Positions 1 to 8,790 of a stretch of 64,000 nucleotides of DNA are shown in pieces (the first letter of the stretch is position 1; every line of letters begins with the position of its first letter). The notes under the pieces are model-generated. The model did no database searches. It was not told where the DNA came from and saw only the letters and a list, made by a program, of their open reading frames with translations. Made by a program: the position numbers and the translations under genes. The stretch comes from Dehalococcoidia bacterium (GTDB lineage Bacteria > Chloroflexota > Dehalococcoidia > Lucifugimonadales > Lucifugimonadaceae), in the NCBI GenBank assembly GCA_028285005.1, contig JANQQP010000017.1, positions 1-64,000 of the forward strand, given 5' to 3'.

Positions 1-239
1 GGGCTTTGCCCAGACCGGGCGCGGCAAGCAGCGCCCCTACCGGATCTGCGGCTGCCAGTCATAGGGATGACCCTCACCCTAGCCCTCTCCCAAGCTGGGA
101 GAGGGGATTGACCCTTCGACAGGCTCAGGATGGCGGCGATCTGTCATTCTGAACTTGATTCAGGATCTCTCGTTCACCGTTTATCCATGGCCAGATCCCT
201 GAGACCCGCAAGCGGGTACCCCTCGGTCGGGATGACAGA
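1..239. repeat. Composite intergenic repeat block (families C and B)
   Basis: Positions 1-112 are a copy, cut by the window edge, of a repeat seen again at about 12708-12822 and 59207-59316. It begins with a palindrome around GGGCTTTGCCCAGACCGGGC and ends in the hairpin-forming CCCTCTCCCAAGCTGGGAGA. Positions 142-238 are a copy of a second repeat that starts TGTCATTCTGAACTTGATTC and ends GGTCGGGATGAC; further copies lie at 12874, 41441, 46286 and 59372. No convincing gene lies before 475. Positions 240-474 are ordinary intergenic DNA leading to the DUF1800 gene. Confidence 0.75.
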
Positions 240-474
240 GTCCTCGGTCGAAACGTCGTACTCCCGGGCCTACACGCCACATATCCCCGTTTACCTCCCC
301 GTTTTCACTAATCTGCGGTATAGTCACGTCCAATTTCATTCGGCGCGCCGCAAGCGGCATCATCGGGCCGGTCCAACGGCCTGAAATCGACTTCGACGAC
401 GCACCAAAAACTGAATAGTTCCGAACCAAGAAGCCATCCTGAAGCCGATCCGTAGCACGATTGGGGAGATGTAA

Positions 475-1881
475 ATGGTCACTGAAGCCAAGACCGATCT
501 CGCACTGCTGGCGCACCTGTTCAGACGCGCCGGGTTCGGAGCGACTCGTGCCGAGTTGGAAAAGCACGCCAGCCGGTCCTATGAAGAGGTTGTCGACGAC
601 CTCGTGAATCCGGAGCGCTTGCCCGAGCCGGAAGACGAACTTCTTAAGCGCTACTACCCGCAGCTCTTTGCCAACCAGGACAATCCCGGCGTCTGGAACG
701 GCCGCTGGTTCTTCAGGATGGTTAATAGCGAACGACCGCTCGAAGAGAAGATGACTCTCTTCTGGCATGGCGTTTTCGCAACTGGATGGACCAAGAGCGA
801 GCACACCTACTCGATGGTCGACCACATCCAGATGCTGCGTGAGAACTGCCTGCAGCCCTTCACAACGCTGCTGCTTGAGCTCTCTAAAGACCCGGCCATG
901 ATCTACTGGCTGGACAATTGCGAGAACCACGGCTCGTCCATCAACGAGAACTACGGCAGAGAGATTCTCGAGCTGTTCTCGATGGGCATCGGCAACTACA
1001 CCGAAGACGACATCAAGTCCGCCGCACGAGCCTTCACCGGCTGGTCGTTCACGCAGCCATTGCCTCTCTACCCCTGGGGTCACTACGGCTCTGAGTTCCG
1101 ATACATAGCGGAAGACCACGACGACGGTGAGAAGACATTCCTCGGCCAGACTGGAAACTGGAACGGCGAGGACATCATTCGCATCATCGTGGAGCAGGAA
1201 GCGACAGCGCGTTTCATCTGCCGCCACATCTACAACTTCTTCGTAGCAGACGAGCCGCAGGTGCCGGCGTGGAGTATCCAGCCGCCTAACGACCCCGCGG
1301 CGATACAGGTCCTGGTTGACGCCTTCCAGGAATCGAACGGCGACATCCGTCATGTGATGAAGACGCTGTTCAACTCAGACTTCTTCAAGCAGGCCCGCTA
1401 CACGCACGTGAAGTCGCCAGCAGAGTTCGTCGCTGGAACGCTGAAGCTTTCCGGCGCATTCAGGGACGTCGTGCCCGGACTTGGCGCTCTCGAAGGCACC
1501 ATGATCGCCATGGGCCAGAAGCTGATGGACCCGCCGAGCGTCGAGGGTTGGCACACCGGCAAAGAGTGGATAGACGGCGGCACGCTCACCGAGCGAGTCA
1601 ACTTCGCAGTGGAGATCGTCTCCGACTCCTCGAACATTGGCGTGCAAGAGATCATCGATCACATAAAGGGCGATGGATCGCCACTCGAGCCGGAAGAGTT
1701 CGTCGACAAAGCTGTCGAACTGATGGGCCCGGTCAACGTTGCAGATGTAACCCGCCAGTCGCTGATCGACACCGCCGCTGAGGAAGGCGGTCTTACGTTC
1801 GACAACGCAAAGGGCGCGGAGCACAGGATCATCCGGATGCTGCAACTGATCGTGGCATCAAGGGAGTTCCAATTCGCCTGA
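475..1881 (+). CDS. DUF1800 family protein
   Basis: The 468-residue product matches the DUF1800 family: an N-terminal LFRRAGFGATRAELE segment, the central TLFWHGVFATGW block (family form FWHNHF), and the NYGREILELFSMGIG and AARAFTGW blocks. The family's biochemistry is unknown. The ATG at 475 is preceded by GGGGAGATGTAA, an acceptable ribosome site. The protein starts directly with the family's first helix and shows no signal peptide or Tat motif, so it appears cytoplasmic here. It lies 61 nt before the DUF1501 gene. The two families are very often adjacent and probably act together. Confidence 0.88.
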   Translation: MVTEAKTDLALLAHLFRRAGFGATRAELEKHASRSYEEVVDDLVNPERLPEPEDELLKRYYPQLFANQDNPGVWNGRWFFRMVNSERPLEEKMTLFWHGVFATGWTKSEHTYSMVDHIQMLRENCLQPFTTLLLELSKDPAMIYWLDNCENHGSSINENYGREILELFSMGIGNYTEDDIKSAARAFTGWSFTQPLPLYPWGHYGSEFRYIAEDHDDGEKTFLGQTGNWNGEDIIRIIVEQEATARFICRHIYNFFVADEPQVPAWSIQPPNDPAAIQVLVDAFQESNGDIRHVMKTLFNSDFFKQARYTHVKSPAEFVAGTLKLSGAFRDVVPGLGALEGTMIAMGQKLMDPPSVEGWHTGKEWIDGGTLTERVNFAVEIVSDSSNIGVQEIIDHIKGDGSPLEPEEFVDKAVELMGPVNVADVTRQSLIDTAAEEGGLTFDNAKGAEHRIIRMLQLIVASREFQFA

Positions 1882-1942
1882 TCGAGAGAACTTGCCCTCA
1901 CACCAGGTCGAAACGCCAGTACGACCGAAAGGAACAGCCGAA

Positions 1943-3106
1943 ATGGCAGCAGGAAACGGAACGAACGGCCACAAGAAGGACCCCGTCCTTGTAGTCGTGC
2001 AGCTAAGCGGCGGCAACGACTTCATGAACACGGTCGTTCCGTTCACGGAAGGCATCTACCACGACTCTCGGCCACTGGTCGGCATCTCTGAAGACAAGGT
2101 GCTGCCGATCACCGACACGCTCGGCTTCCACCCGTCGGCCAGCCCGTTCAAGGACATGTTCAATGACGGCGACATGGCGATTGTCCAGGGCATCGGCTAC
2201 GAGAACTCCAGCCGGTCGCACTTCCGGGCGATGGACATCTGGCACACCTGCGAGCCGAACAAGATCGCAACCGAAGGCTGGTTGGCCAAGGTGATCCGGG
2301 AGATCGACCCTGAAGGCGAGAACCCGCTGACCGCCGTTTCCATGGGCCGTGGCTTGCCAAGAGCGCTTGCGGCTCCCGGTGTCGCAGCAACATCGATTGG
2401 GGACCTGGACAGCTACGGCCTGATGTCCACGGTCGAGCTAGAAGAGGAGCGCACTAAAGACCTCGATGTCTTCAAGCGCATGTACACGCCGGCTGTCGGC
2501 TCAGGCCTAGTGATGGACTACCTGGCCCACACCGGACAAGACGTGCTTAAGGGCGCAGACATGCTGTCGGTCGCTCCGCAGATGTACAGCTCAACTGTCG
2601 AGTATGGAGACAACTCGATTGCGAAGGCGCTGCGGGACGTGGCTCGGATCCACACAGCCGGTCTCGGTACGCGCATCTTCTACACGAACCACATCGGCTA
2701 CGACCACCACGCACAGGAAGTGCCGACGCACGCAAAGCTGCTGACTGAGCTTTCGCACGCCATCGCCGACTTCCGCGCCGACCTGCGAGAGCACAACGCT
2801 GCGGAAGAGGTGGTGATCCTGGTCTTCACCGAGTTCGGCCGTCGTATCAAGGACAACGGCTCGGGCACAGACCACGGCTCAGGTGGTGGCGCGTTCATCA
2901 TTGGCGACAACGTGAAGGGCGGCCTCTACTCCGAGTATCCGTCACTTGCGCCTGCTGACTGGCTGTACGGCGAGGACATGAACCACACGATCGACTTCCG
3001 CTCCATCTACAGCACGCTGCTGAACCAGTGGATGGGCATCACGCCAAACGAGATCGTTGGAGGAGAGTTCGAGCAGATAAGCCCGTTCGAAGCAACGCTG
3101 GTGTAG
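1943..3106 (+). CDS. DUF1501 family protein
   Basis: DUF1501 proteins have a sulfatase/alkaline-phosphatase-like fold. The family opening appears as LVVVQLSGGNDFMNTVVPF and the C-terminal block as GSGTDHGSGGGAFIIG followed by VKGG. I chose the ATG at 1943 (387 residues) because GAAAGGA lies about 9 nt upstream; an in-frame TTG at 1892 would add 17 residues without a good ribosome site. Most relatives carry an N-terminal Tat signal, but none is visible from either start. This agrees with its DUF1800 partner also lacking one. The function is unknown; a joint role with the upstream gene is inferred from conserved pairing. Confidence 0.88.
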   Translation: MAAGNGTNGHKKDPVLVVVQLSGGNDFMNTVVPFTEGIYHDSRPLVGISEDKVLPITDTLGFHPSASPFKDMFNDGDMAIVQGIGYENSSRSHFRAMDIWHTCEPNKIATEGWLAKVIREIDPEGENPLTAVSMGRGLPRALAAPGVAATSIGDLDSYGLMSTVELEEERTKDLDVFKRMYTPAVGSGLVMDYLAHTGQDVLKGADMLSVAPQMYSSTVEYGDNSIAKALRDVARIHTAGLGTRIFYTNHIGYDHHAQEVPTHAKLLTELSHAIADFRADLREHNAAEEVVILVFTEFGRRIKDNGSGTDHGSGGGAFIIGDNVKGGLYSEYPSLAPADWLYGEDMNHTIDFRSIYSTLLNQWMGITPNEIVGGEFEQISPFEATLV

Positions 3107-3119
3107 CCGCCAACGGCGG

Positions 3120-3235
3120 TTTCCCCCCTCTCCCTCGATGGGAGAGGGATTGAGGGAGAGGGTGATGTCCGGCCTTGTCCGGACCGGGTGCAGCAAACGG
3201 CACCCCTGCCGCTGTCCCCGGCCACACCGGCCCGC
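3120..3235. repeat. Intergenic palindromic repeat (family A plus partial C)
   Basis: From about 3124 to 3172 the sequence is CCCTCTCCCTCGATGGGAGA followed by a near-repeat of GGGAGAGGG and TGATGTC. This is the family A hairpin, found also at 12513, 12560, 41357, 59468 and 60672. Positions 3170-3235 resemble a decayed family C unit (a short palindrome around GTCCGGCCTTGTCCGGAC). It sits between two genes on the same strand. Confidence 0.7.
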
Positions 3236-3303
3236 CACCCTGATCCTGTCGAAGCGTGGCGCGAACGTCCGGCAAAAGGCATTCGAAAATACGGAGTCAC
3301 AAC

Positions 3304-4320
3304 ATGAGCAAGCCATACGGACTGCTACGAGCAGGCTTTCCATATCTGACAACGCTCGGCATGCGCCGCGTCACCACCAACTGCATGGACGTTGCATTCG
3401 GCGACGACCGCGTGCTGTTCGTGCTCACTCGAACCGACGGCGCGGGTGGTGACATCCGCCGCATCAACTGGGAAGACGAAGACCTCGACACCATCGGCAC
3501 CGGGTTCGTCTGGCCGGTCCAGATAATCCGTGACGCTAACGAGACTTTCTTCGTTTCGGACGAAGGCAACCACACTATCTCGATGTGGGACCGCGACGGC
3601 GCAAGCAAGGGCAAATGGGGCGAAGAAGGCTCCGAAGACGGCCAGCTAAACCGGCCTTCAGGCATCGTGTTCGACAACGACGGAAACCTCGTCGTCGCTG
3701 ACACGATGAACCACCGCATCCAGACCTTCACTCCAGACGGCAAGTTCATCAAAAACTTCGGCACGTTCGGCTCAGACGAAGGTCAGCTCAACATGCCGTG
3801 GGGAGTCGCCATCGACGAAGACGGCACCGTTATCGTCGGCGACTGGCGTAACGACCGCGTCCAGCGCTTCACAGCAGACGGCGAGTTCATCGACTCCTTC
3901 GGCGACAGGCCAAGCGAAGGCTTTGAAGACGGAATTCTCAACCGCCCGGCTGGAGTCACAGTCGACCACCACGGCGACATCTACGTCGCAGACCGCGGCA
4001 ATCACCGCATCGTCCAGTACGACCGAAACGGCCGCTACGTCGACCGTTTCATCGGCGACTCGGTCCTCTCCAAGAGTGGACGCATCTACGTGATGTCGAA
4101 CGCTAAGGCGCTCACCGTGCGTGAGATGGCGCCGCTAGAGCCGACCAAGCGTCTGCGCGGCCCGTCCGCCGTCCGCTTCGAAGGCAACGGCGAGAACGGT
4201 CTGATGTACATCCCGGACTTCGGCTCGCACCGCATCCAGATCTACAAAAAAGAGGCGTACGAGCTGGGCGAGACGGACATCTGGGAGAAGCCGAAATCGC
4301 CTTTCCTGTTCACGGTCTGA
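3304..4320 (+). CDS. NHL-repeat beta-propeller protein
   Basis: The product (338 residues from the ATG at 3304) consists of NHL repeats. Each has a GQLNRPSGI- or GQLNMPWGV-like turn, then G-N/D-hydrophobic-VAD and NHRIQTF or NDRVQRF strands. At least five blades can be seen, which fits a six-bladed propeller of the kind found in peptidyl-alpha-hydroxyglycine lyase and many binding proteins. The frame extends upstream to a GTG at 3256, but that extension runs into the repeat; CGGAG lies just before 3304. No signal peptide is visible. It follows the DUF1800/DUF1501 pair and may be part of that unit. The ligand is unknown. Confidence 0.85.
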   Translation: MSKPYGLLRAGFPYLTTLGMRRVTTNCMDVAFGDDRVLFVLTRTDGAGGDIRRINWEDEDLDTIGTGFVWPVQIIRDANETFFVSDEGNHTISMWDRDGASKGKWGEEGSEDGQLNRPSGIVFDNDGNLVVADTMNHRIQTFTPDGKFIKNFGTFGSDEGQLNMPWGVAIDEDGTVIVGDWRNDRVQRFTADGEFIDSFGDRPSEGFEDGILNRPAGVTVDHHGDIYVADRGNHRIVQYDRNGRYVDRFIGDSVLSKSGRIYVMSNAKALTVREMAPLEPTKRLRGPSAVRFEGNGENGLMYIPDFGSHRIQIYKKEAYELGETDIWEKPKSPFLFTV

Positions 4321-4354
4321 TGCCGCTCAAGCGACTCGGAGCGCAGGATTCACG

Positions 4355-4693
4355 ATGCCGATAATGTTCGGTTTCGCAACTCAGCGACGCCAGATGCTCG
4401 ACGCAGAGCTGGAACGGCTGGTCTCAGAGATGCCTCAGCTCGGAATGATGCGCATGTGGGTAATTGGCGACCTCGCAATGGGCCGCGTCAACGCCGAATC
4501 GCTGCTCGATCTCGTCCTCATCCAGGAGACAGACGAGCCGTGGCAGCGTCGGGCCGACTTCTGGAACATCCACCTCAGGCCGCGCATCGGGGTGCGCTTC
4601 AATGTCTTCACTTCCGAAGAGTTCGATGGGGTGAGCGAAACGGACCCGCTGCTGATCGCGGCCGCAACCGAAGGCGAGCTCGTATATGGCTGA
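4355..4693 (+). CDS. MNT-type minimal nucleotidyltransferase domain protein (degenerate)
   Basis: The product is 112 residues, the size of a minimal nucleotidyltransferase (MNT). The core strand-turn reads VIGDLAMGRVNAESLLDLVLI in overlapping pieces, where active family members have GS-x(n)-SDxDL. Here GS has become GD, and the first catalytic Asp is Leu (SLLDL). The later strand VRFNVF has Asn where a third acid is expected. Catalysis is therefore doubtful. The gene overlaps the HEPN gene by 8 nt, the normal MNT/HEPN arrangement. In studied pairs the MNT partner restrains the HEPN toxin, often by AMP transfer. Here any restraint would more likely be by binding. Confidence 0.7.
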   Translation: MPIMFGFATQRRQMLDAELERLVSEMPQLGMMRMWVIGDLAMGRVNAESLLDLVLIQETDEPWQRRADFWNIHLRPRIGVRFNVFTSEEFDGVSETDPLLIAAATEGELVYG

Positions 4694-5099
4694 TGCCACC
4701 ACACGAAAGTCTGAAGCATGGATGTCGCAGGCCCGCCACGACCTCGAAGCTGCGCGGGCCAACGCGGCAGATGGCCGGCATGCGCTCGCCTGCTTCCTGT
4801 GCCACCAGTCCGCCGAAAAAGCGGTCACGGGATTTCTCTACGCCAGGGGAGCCGAGCAGGTCTGGGGTCATGCACTCGCCGACCTATGCGAGGACGCGCT
4901 GGCCTTCGACCAGTCATTCGACCTCGTGAAGTCGATCGCCGTGCTGCTGGACAAGCACTTCCTCGGCGCGCGCTATCCGGAAAGCCTGCCCGGCGGAGTG
5001 CCTGCTGAGGCCTATGAGGCTGCTGACTCGGAACGAGCGCTCGAAGTGGCAGGCGACGTGTTCGAAGCTGTGGCCCAGAGACTCGGAGCGGACGACTGA
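4686..5099 (+). CDS. HEPN domain protein, partner of the MNT protein
   Basis: The 137-residue helical protein shows the HEPN pattern: WMSQARHDLEAARAN near residue 12, CHQSAEKAVTGFLYARG near residue 37, and the HALADL segment near residue 61. HEPN proteins in MNT pairs are RNases or RNase-like toxins whose active site is an R-x(4-6)-H motif. The nearest candidate here is R50 and H58, with seven residues between, which is longer than the classical spacing. RNase activity is therefore uncertain. Its ATG (4686) lies inside the end of the MNT gene, so translation is probably coupled. Confidence 0.75.
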   Translation: MADATTRKSEAWMSQARHDLEAARANAADGRHALACFLCHQSAEKAVTGFLYARGAEQVWGHALADLCEDALAFDQSFDLVKSIAVLLDKHFLGARYPESLPGGVPAEAYEAADSERALEVAGDVFEAVAQRLGADD

Positions 5100-5102
5100 G
5101 CG

Positions 5103-5927
5103 ATGTACAAGCTCGACGGCAAAGTGGCGCTGGTGACCGGCGCAGGCGGGGAGCGCGGCATCGGTCGGGCCATCGCAGTGCGGCTCGCTCAGGAAGGAGC
5201 GAACGTTGTCGTCAACGACATCTCTGATGAGGGCAGAGGCGCGTGGGGCGGAATGCCTGCGGTCGTCGAGGAGATCAAAGCGCTGGGCCGGGAGTCGATC
5301 GGCGTCAAAGGCAGCGTCGCCGATTCGGACGAGGTCGATGCCATCACTGACGCTGCGCTGGCGAAATTCGGTCGCATTGACATCCTCGTCAACAACGCCG
5401 GCGCGCTCGCTGGGGCCGACCGTGTGCCTGTTGTCGATCTCCCAGAGTCCGAGTTCGACCGCATCATCTCGGTCAACCTCAAGGGCACGTTCCTAATGTC
5501 TCGATCGGTCGCCCGCCACATGCTGAGCCGTGAGCTCGGCGGCAAGATCATCAATCTTTCGTCCGTGTCCGGCAAGATCGGCAGCGCCCGCTTCGCCGCC
5601 TACTGCTCGTCCAAGTTCGGCGTCATCGGCTTTACGCAGGTCCTTGCGCAGGAACTCGCCCCGCACAAAGTCAACGTCAACGCCATCTGCCCGTCACTCG
5701 TCGAGACCGAACGCGTCTTTGGCATGGCTTCCGCGCTGAAACCTGACGGCGTGAGCACCGAAGAGTTCCGTGACGAGATGGTCGAGCGCTCGAACACCAA
5801 TGTGCCGCTTGGCCGCATTGCGCAGGCCGAGGACGCCGCCCGTACTGCAGCGTGGCTGGCCTCAGACGAATCCGACTACATCACCGGGGAGTCGATCATC
5901 CTCTCCGGTGGCTCATCGATGTTCTAG
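5103..5927 (+). CDS. Short-chain dehydrogenase/reductase (SDR)
   Basis: A classical SDR of 274 residues. It has the nucleotide-binding glycine motif TGAGGERGIG at 12-21, NNAG at 97-100, the active-site serine in NLSSVSG near 153, and the catalytic Y167-x3-K171 (YCSSK). The C-terminal ITGESIILSGG block closes the substrate pocket as in acyl-carrier-protein reductase-like members. It probably oxidises or reduces a hydroxyl/keto substrate with NAD(P)(H); the substrate cannot be read from sequence. It starts 3 nt after the HEPN gene, so it may share its transcript, although a functional link is not obvious. Confidence 0.88.
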   Translation: MYKLDGKVALVTGAGGERGIGRAIAVRLAQEGANVVVNDISDEGRGAWGGMPAVVEEIKALGRESIGVKGSVADSDEVDAITDAALAKFGRIDILVNNAGALAGADRVPVVDLPESEFDRIISVNLKGTFLMSRSVARHMLSRELGGKIINLSSVSGKIGSARFAAYCSSKFGVIGFTQVLAQELAPHKVNVNAICPSLVETERVFGMASALKPDGVSTEEFRDEMVERSNTNVPLGRIAQAEDAARTAAWLASDESDYITGESIILSGGSSMF

Positions 5928-5975
5928 CCGATCAGGTGTGAAGCCGATTTCATGGTTCTGGCGTAGGTCAGCTAC

Positions 5976-7052
5976 ATGGGGCCAATTCGCACGCGGGGTA
6001 CTCTCTTCTACAGGCGAACGGTGATCGGCGGCATTGTGATTTCGCTGGCCATCGCTGCTGCGGCATGCTCGAGCGGCGACGCACAGTCAGAGACGAGCGA
6101 CCTCCAACCCGTCGCGACATCAACCTCCGCTCCATCGTCAACTCCGACGACCGAGCCGCAGCCGACCGCAACACCGCAGCCAGCTTCTACACCTCTGCCG
6201 GTTCCTGATCTGCCGAACTTCGTTGAGGTCGCGGCCTGGGGTTCGGACCTCCGCGGCGACCTGCTCTTCGCTCGCCCCAACGGGATAGCCGTCGATTCAG
6301 ATGGAAACCTGTACACGACCGAGTTCCAGGGAAATCGAGTGCGAAAGCTCTCGCCGGAAGGCGAATTGCTGCTCGAATGGGGCGGTTCCGGCAGCAGCCC
6401 GGGCCAGTTCCTGGCGCCGACAGGTATCGCCGTCGGGCCAGACGGCAGCATCTACGTCTCCGAAAGCGGCGGATCCCAGTTCCAGAAGTTCACTCCAGAT
6501 GGTGAATGGCTCGGCTCCTTTGGATCATTTGGCGCTGCGCCCGGCGGTTTCCAGTCGGCCATGGTCATCGCGGTTGACGACGAGCAGCGCGTCTATGTCA
6601 CCGACTGGGGCAACAGTCGCATCAATGTATTCGCGACGGACGGCACATTCGTCGAGACGCTGACTGAATGGGGAATGGACCCTGGCAAGCTCTCGAACCC
6701 GACCGGCATCAAGATCGGGCCCGATAGCATGCTCTGGGTTGTCGACCGAGGCAATCACCGCATCCAGCGCTTCACCCGCGATGGCGAGTTGCTCGATGTC
6801 TGGGGCGAGAGTGGCAGTGGGCCCGGCCAGTTCAGAGTTCCAACAAGTATCAACTTCGACCGTGAAGGCAACTTCTACGTCTCGGAAGTCGACAACTCTC
6901 GCGTCCAGGCGTTCACGCCCGACGGACAGCTAATCGGCGAAGTCGCGCCGGGGACGTTCAGCGGGCCGCACGGCCTAACGTTCGATCAGGACGGTGCGCT
7001 CTACGTCATGGACACCGGCAACGACGTAGTGAGGAAGTTCGAGATCCAGTAA
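5976..7052 (+). CDS. NHL-repeat lipoprotein
   Basis: The 358-residue precursor has a basic N-terminus, a hydrophobic stretch (VIGGIVISLAIAAAAC) and a lipobox ending AAAC-SSG, so it should be anchored to the membrane by a lipid on Cys. A Thr/Pro/Ser-rich spacer (about residues 38-72) follows, then six NHL-type repeats with turns such as GQFLAPTGIAV and GKLSNPTGIKI and strands such as NHRIQRFTRDGE. It is a surface-displayed beta-propeller related in fold to the gene at 3304, which lacks export signals. The ligand is unknown. Confidence 0.87.
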   Translation: MGPIRTRGTLFYRRTVIGGIVISLAIAAAACSSGDAQSETSDLQPVATSTSAPSSTPTTEPQPTATPQPASTPLPVPDLPNFVEVAAWGSDLRGDLLFARPNGIAVDSDGNLYTTEFQGNRVRKLSPEGELLLEWGGSGSSPGQFLAPTGIAVGPDGSIYVSESGGSQFQKFTPDGEWLGSFGSFGAAPGGFQSAMVIAVDDEQRVYVTDWGNSRINVFATDGTFVETLTEWGMDPGKLSNPTGIKIGPDSMLWVVDRGNHRIQRFTRDGELLDVWGESGSGPGQFRVPTSINFDREGNFYVSEVDNSRVQAFTPDGQLIGEVAPGTFSGPHGLTFDQDGALYVMDTGNDVVRKFEIQ

Positions 7053-7067
7053 GCGGCGCACGCGCCC

Positions 7068-7892
7068 TCAGCAGAGAATTCGCTGGTCGCTCAGGTCCTT
7101 GCCGCCGATCGACCGCGTGACTGTCGCACCAAGCCACTCTTTCACTTCGAGGTCGGCGATGCCGTTCACGATGTTCCACTGCGTCGGCATGTCTTCCCAG
7201 CGCGCCCGGTTCCACGTCACGGTTCCATGGCCAGAATGTTGCTCAACTACACGAGCGTGTGAACCTGTCGACGGCGTCAGCACCGCGTACTCGACATCCG
7301 CCTTGCCCCACTCACCCGTGCGCGGCATGTACTTGTAGTGCAGTTGCCCATCCGAGTTAGCCATTCCAGGCGGCGCGTTGTCCGAGCCCTCTTTCATGTC
7401 GGTCAGGTCCATCTGCATGAACTGGAATCCCAGCCAGCTCGCCGTTGCCGTAACCGCGCTCCCATGAATCCGCGGGTCTGGCAACTCGCAGTAGATCTTC
7501 GAGAAGCCGAGTTCTTCGCGTCCCGTGATGATCGGGTCGGTCAGGTTCTCCCACAGCACGGTCAGGAACGAACCGGTCGCCGTGTCTCGCTCACCCGTAA
7601 AGGTCGCCGGGAACGAGACTCCGAGCACGTTGTAGCCGTGCCCGGCCAACCACTCGATCTCCTTCATGTAAGTGCCGGACACGGTGACGATAGGATCGCC
7701 TGCCACCTCGAAGCCGTCGGGCAGCATGCCATTCAGCTGGTCTGCGTTCGACATGAATGAGACGGAAACCGAAGTCGACTTCGGGCTGTTCTTGCCATCG
7801 AAGATGCGGCCTTCGGGACCTCGCCTCGGCCCGGTCGCCGGTCCGTAGACCACGGGCATCCGCCACATGTCCTGTCGTCGCTCAGCTTCCAT
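7068..7892 (-). CDS. Acetoacetate decarboxylase-like protein
   Basis: The 274-residue product resembles the acetoacetate decarboxylase (ADC) superfamily: the early LPDGFEVAGDPIVTV block, the middle GYNVLGVSFPATF block and the GREELGFSKIYCEL block, which corresponds to GREIWGFPKK in true ADC. One lysine of the ADC Lys-Lys pair is present in GFSK, followed by Ile. Homologues outside true ADC act as aldolase/dehydratases or have unknown substrates, so decarboxylation of acetoacetate should not be assumed. The start at 7892 has GGGAG about 8 nt upstream. It is convergent with the lipoprotein gene and follows the SDR gene on the same strand. Confidence 0.72.
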   Translation of the reverse strand: MEAERRQDMWRMPVVYGPATGPRRGPEGRIFDGKNSPKSTSVSVSFMSNADQLNGMLPDGFEVAGDPIVTVSGTYMKEIEWLAGHGYNVLGVSFPATFTGERDTATGSFLTVLWENLTDPIITGREELGFSKIYCELPDPRIHGSAVTATASWLGFQFMQMDLTDMKEGSDNAPPGMANSDGQLHYKYMPRTGEWGKADVEYAVLTPSTGSHARVVEQHSGHGTVTWNRARWEDMPTQWNIVNGIADLEVKEWLGATVTRSIGGKDLSDQRILC

Positions 7893-7980
7893 CTCGGTAC
7901 TCCCGCAGGGCTAGAACTGGAATCGCACGTGCGGGCCGACCATAACCGCGATTTGTACCAATTGCGAGTTGCGGGAGCGA

Positions 7981-8790
7981 CTAGCCGTTCTCGTTGATCA
8001 ACTCCCGGTACATCGAAAGCGGCATCGCGGCTAGAGTCCCCGCATCCACTGGCAGCTCGACACCAGTGATCCAGCGGGACTCGTCGCTCGCCAGGAACAC
8101 GGCGGCCCAGCCGATGTCCCACCCTGTGCCAACTGTGCCGAGCGGCCCGGCTTTGCGCCGCAGCTCACGGAATTCGTCAGGCAGCGCGCTCACCATTGGT
8201 GTGTCCAGGTGGCCCGGCACGATGCAGTTCGCTCGTACGCCCTCGCGGCCGTGGTGCACTGCCATCGCCCGCGTCATGCTGATCACGCCGCCCTTGGCAA
8301 CAGCGTACGGGATGTTGAAGAACGCGCCGGCGCGCACACCGTCGACAGATGACACGTTGATGATCGAGCCGCCGCCACCTTTCGACATCGCGGGCACGGC
8401 GTACTTCGAGATCATCGCCATGCTCTTTACATCGACCGCCTGCACTCGCTCCCACTCGTCGAAGTCGATCTCGGTGACCTTGCCGCGGCCGCCGATGCCG
8501 ACGTTGTTCATCAGCACATCGAGCTTGCCATAGCGTTCAACAGCCGCCTCCACCAGCGCCTGACAGTCGGCCTCAACAGACACATCTGCCTCGAAGACGC
8601 TCGCCTCTCCGCCCTCGGCTTCGATCTCGGCACGCGTCCGCTCTGCCGCCTCGATGTCACGGTCAACCAGCAGCACCTTCGCCCCTTCACGAGCGAACAG
8701 CACCGCACTGGCCCGACCAGTTCCTACACCCTCTTCTGCCCGTGTGCCGGCACCGGTCACGACAGCCACTTTGTTACTTAGACGGTTCAT
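7981..8790 (-). CDS. Short-chain dehydrogenase/reductase (SDR)
   Basis: A classical SDR of 269 residues: TGAG near 12-15, with the glycine-rich turn lengthened by a short insert (TRAEEGVGTGRAS), LMNNVG near 93-98, NVSSVDG near 145, and catalytic Y162-x3-K166 (YAVAK). Position 200 onward has a GPLG/WDIGWAAVFLASD block and a final ITGVELPVDAG. It is likely an NAD(P)-dependent alcohol/ketone oxidoreductase with unknown substrate. Its start codon overlaps the stop of the upstream HicB-like gene as ATGA (8787-8790), so the two are translationally coupled. Confidence 0.87.
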   Translation of the reverse strand: MNRLSNKVAVVTGAGTRAEEGVGTGRASAVLFAREGAKVLLVDRDIEAAERTRAEIEAEGGEASVFEADVSVEADCQALVEAAVERYGKLDVLMNNVGIGGRGKVTEIDFDEWERVQAVDVKSMAMISKYAVPAMSKGGGGSIINVSSVDGVRAGAFFNIPYAVAKGGVISMTRAMAVHHGREGVRANCIVPGHLDTPMVSALPDEFRELRRKAGPLGTVGTGWDIGWAAVFLASDESRWITGVELPVDAGTLAAMPLSMYRELINENG

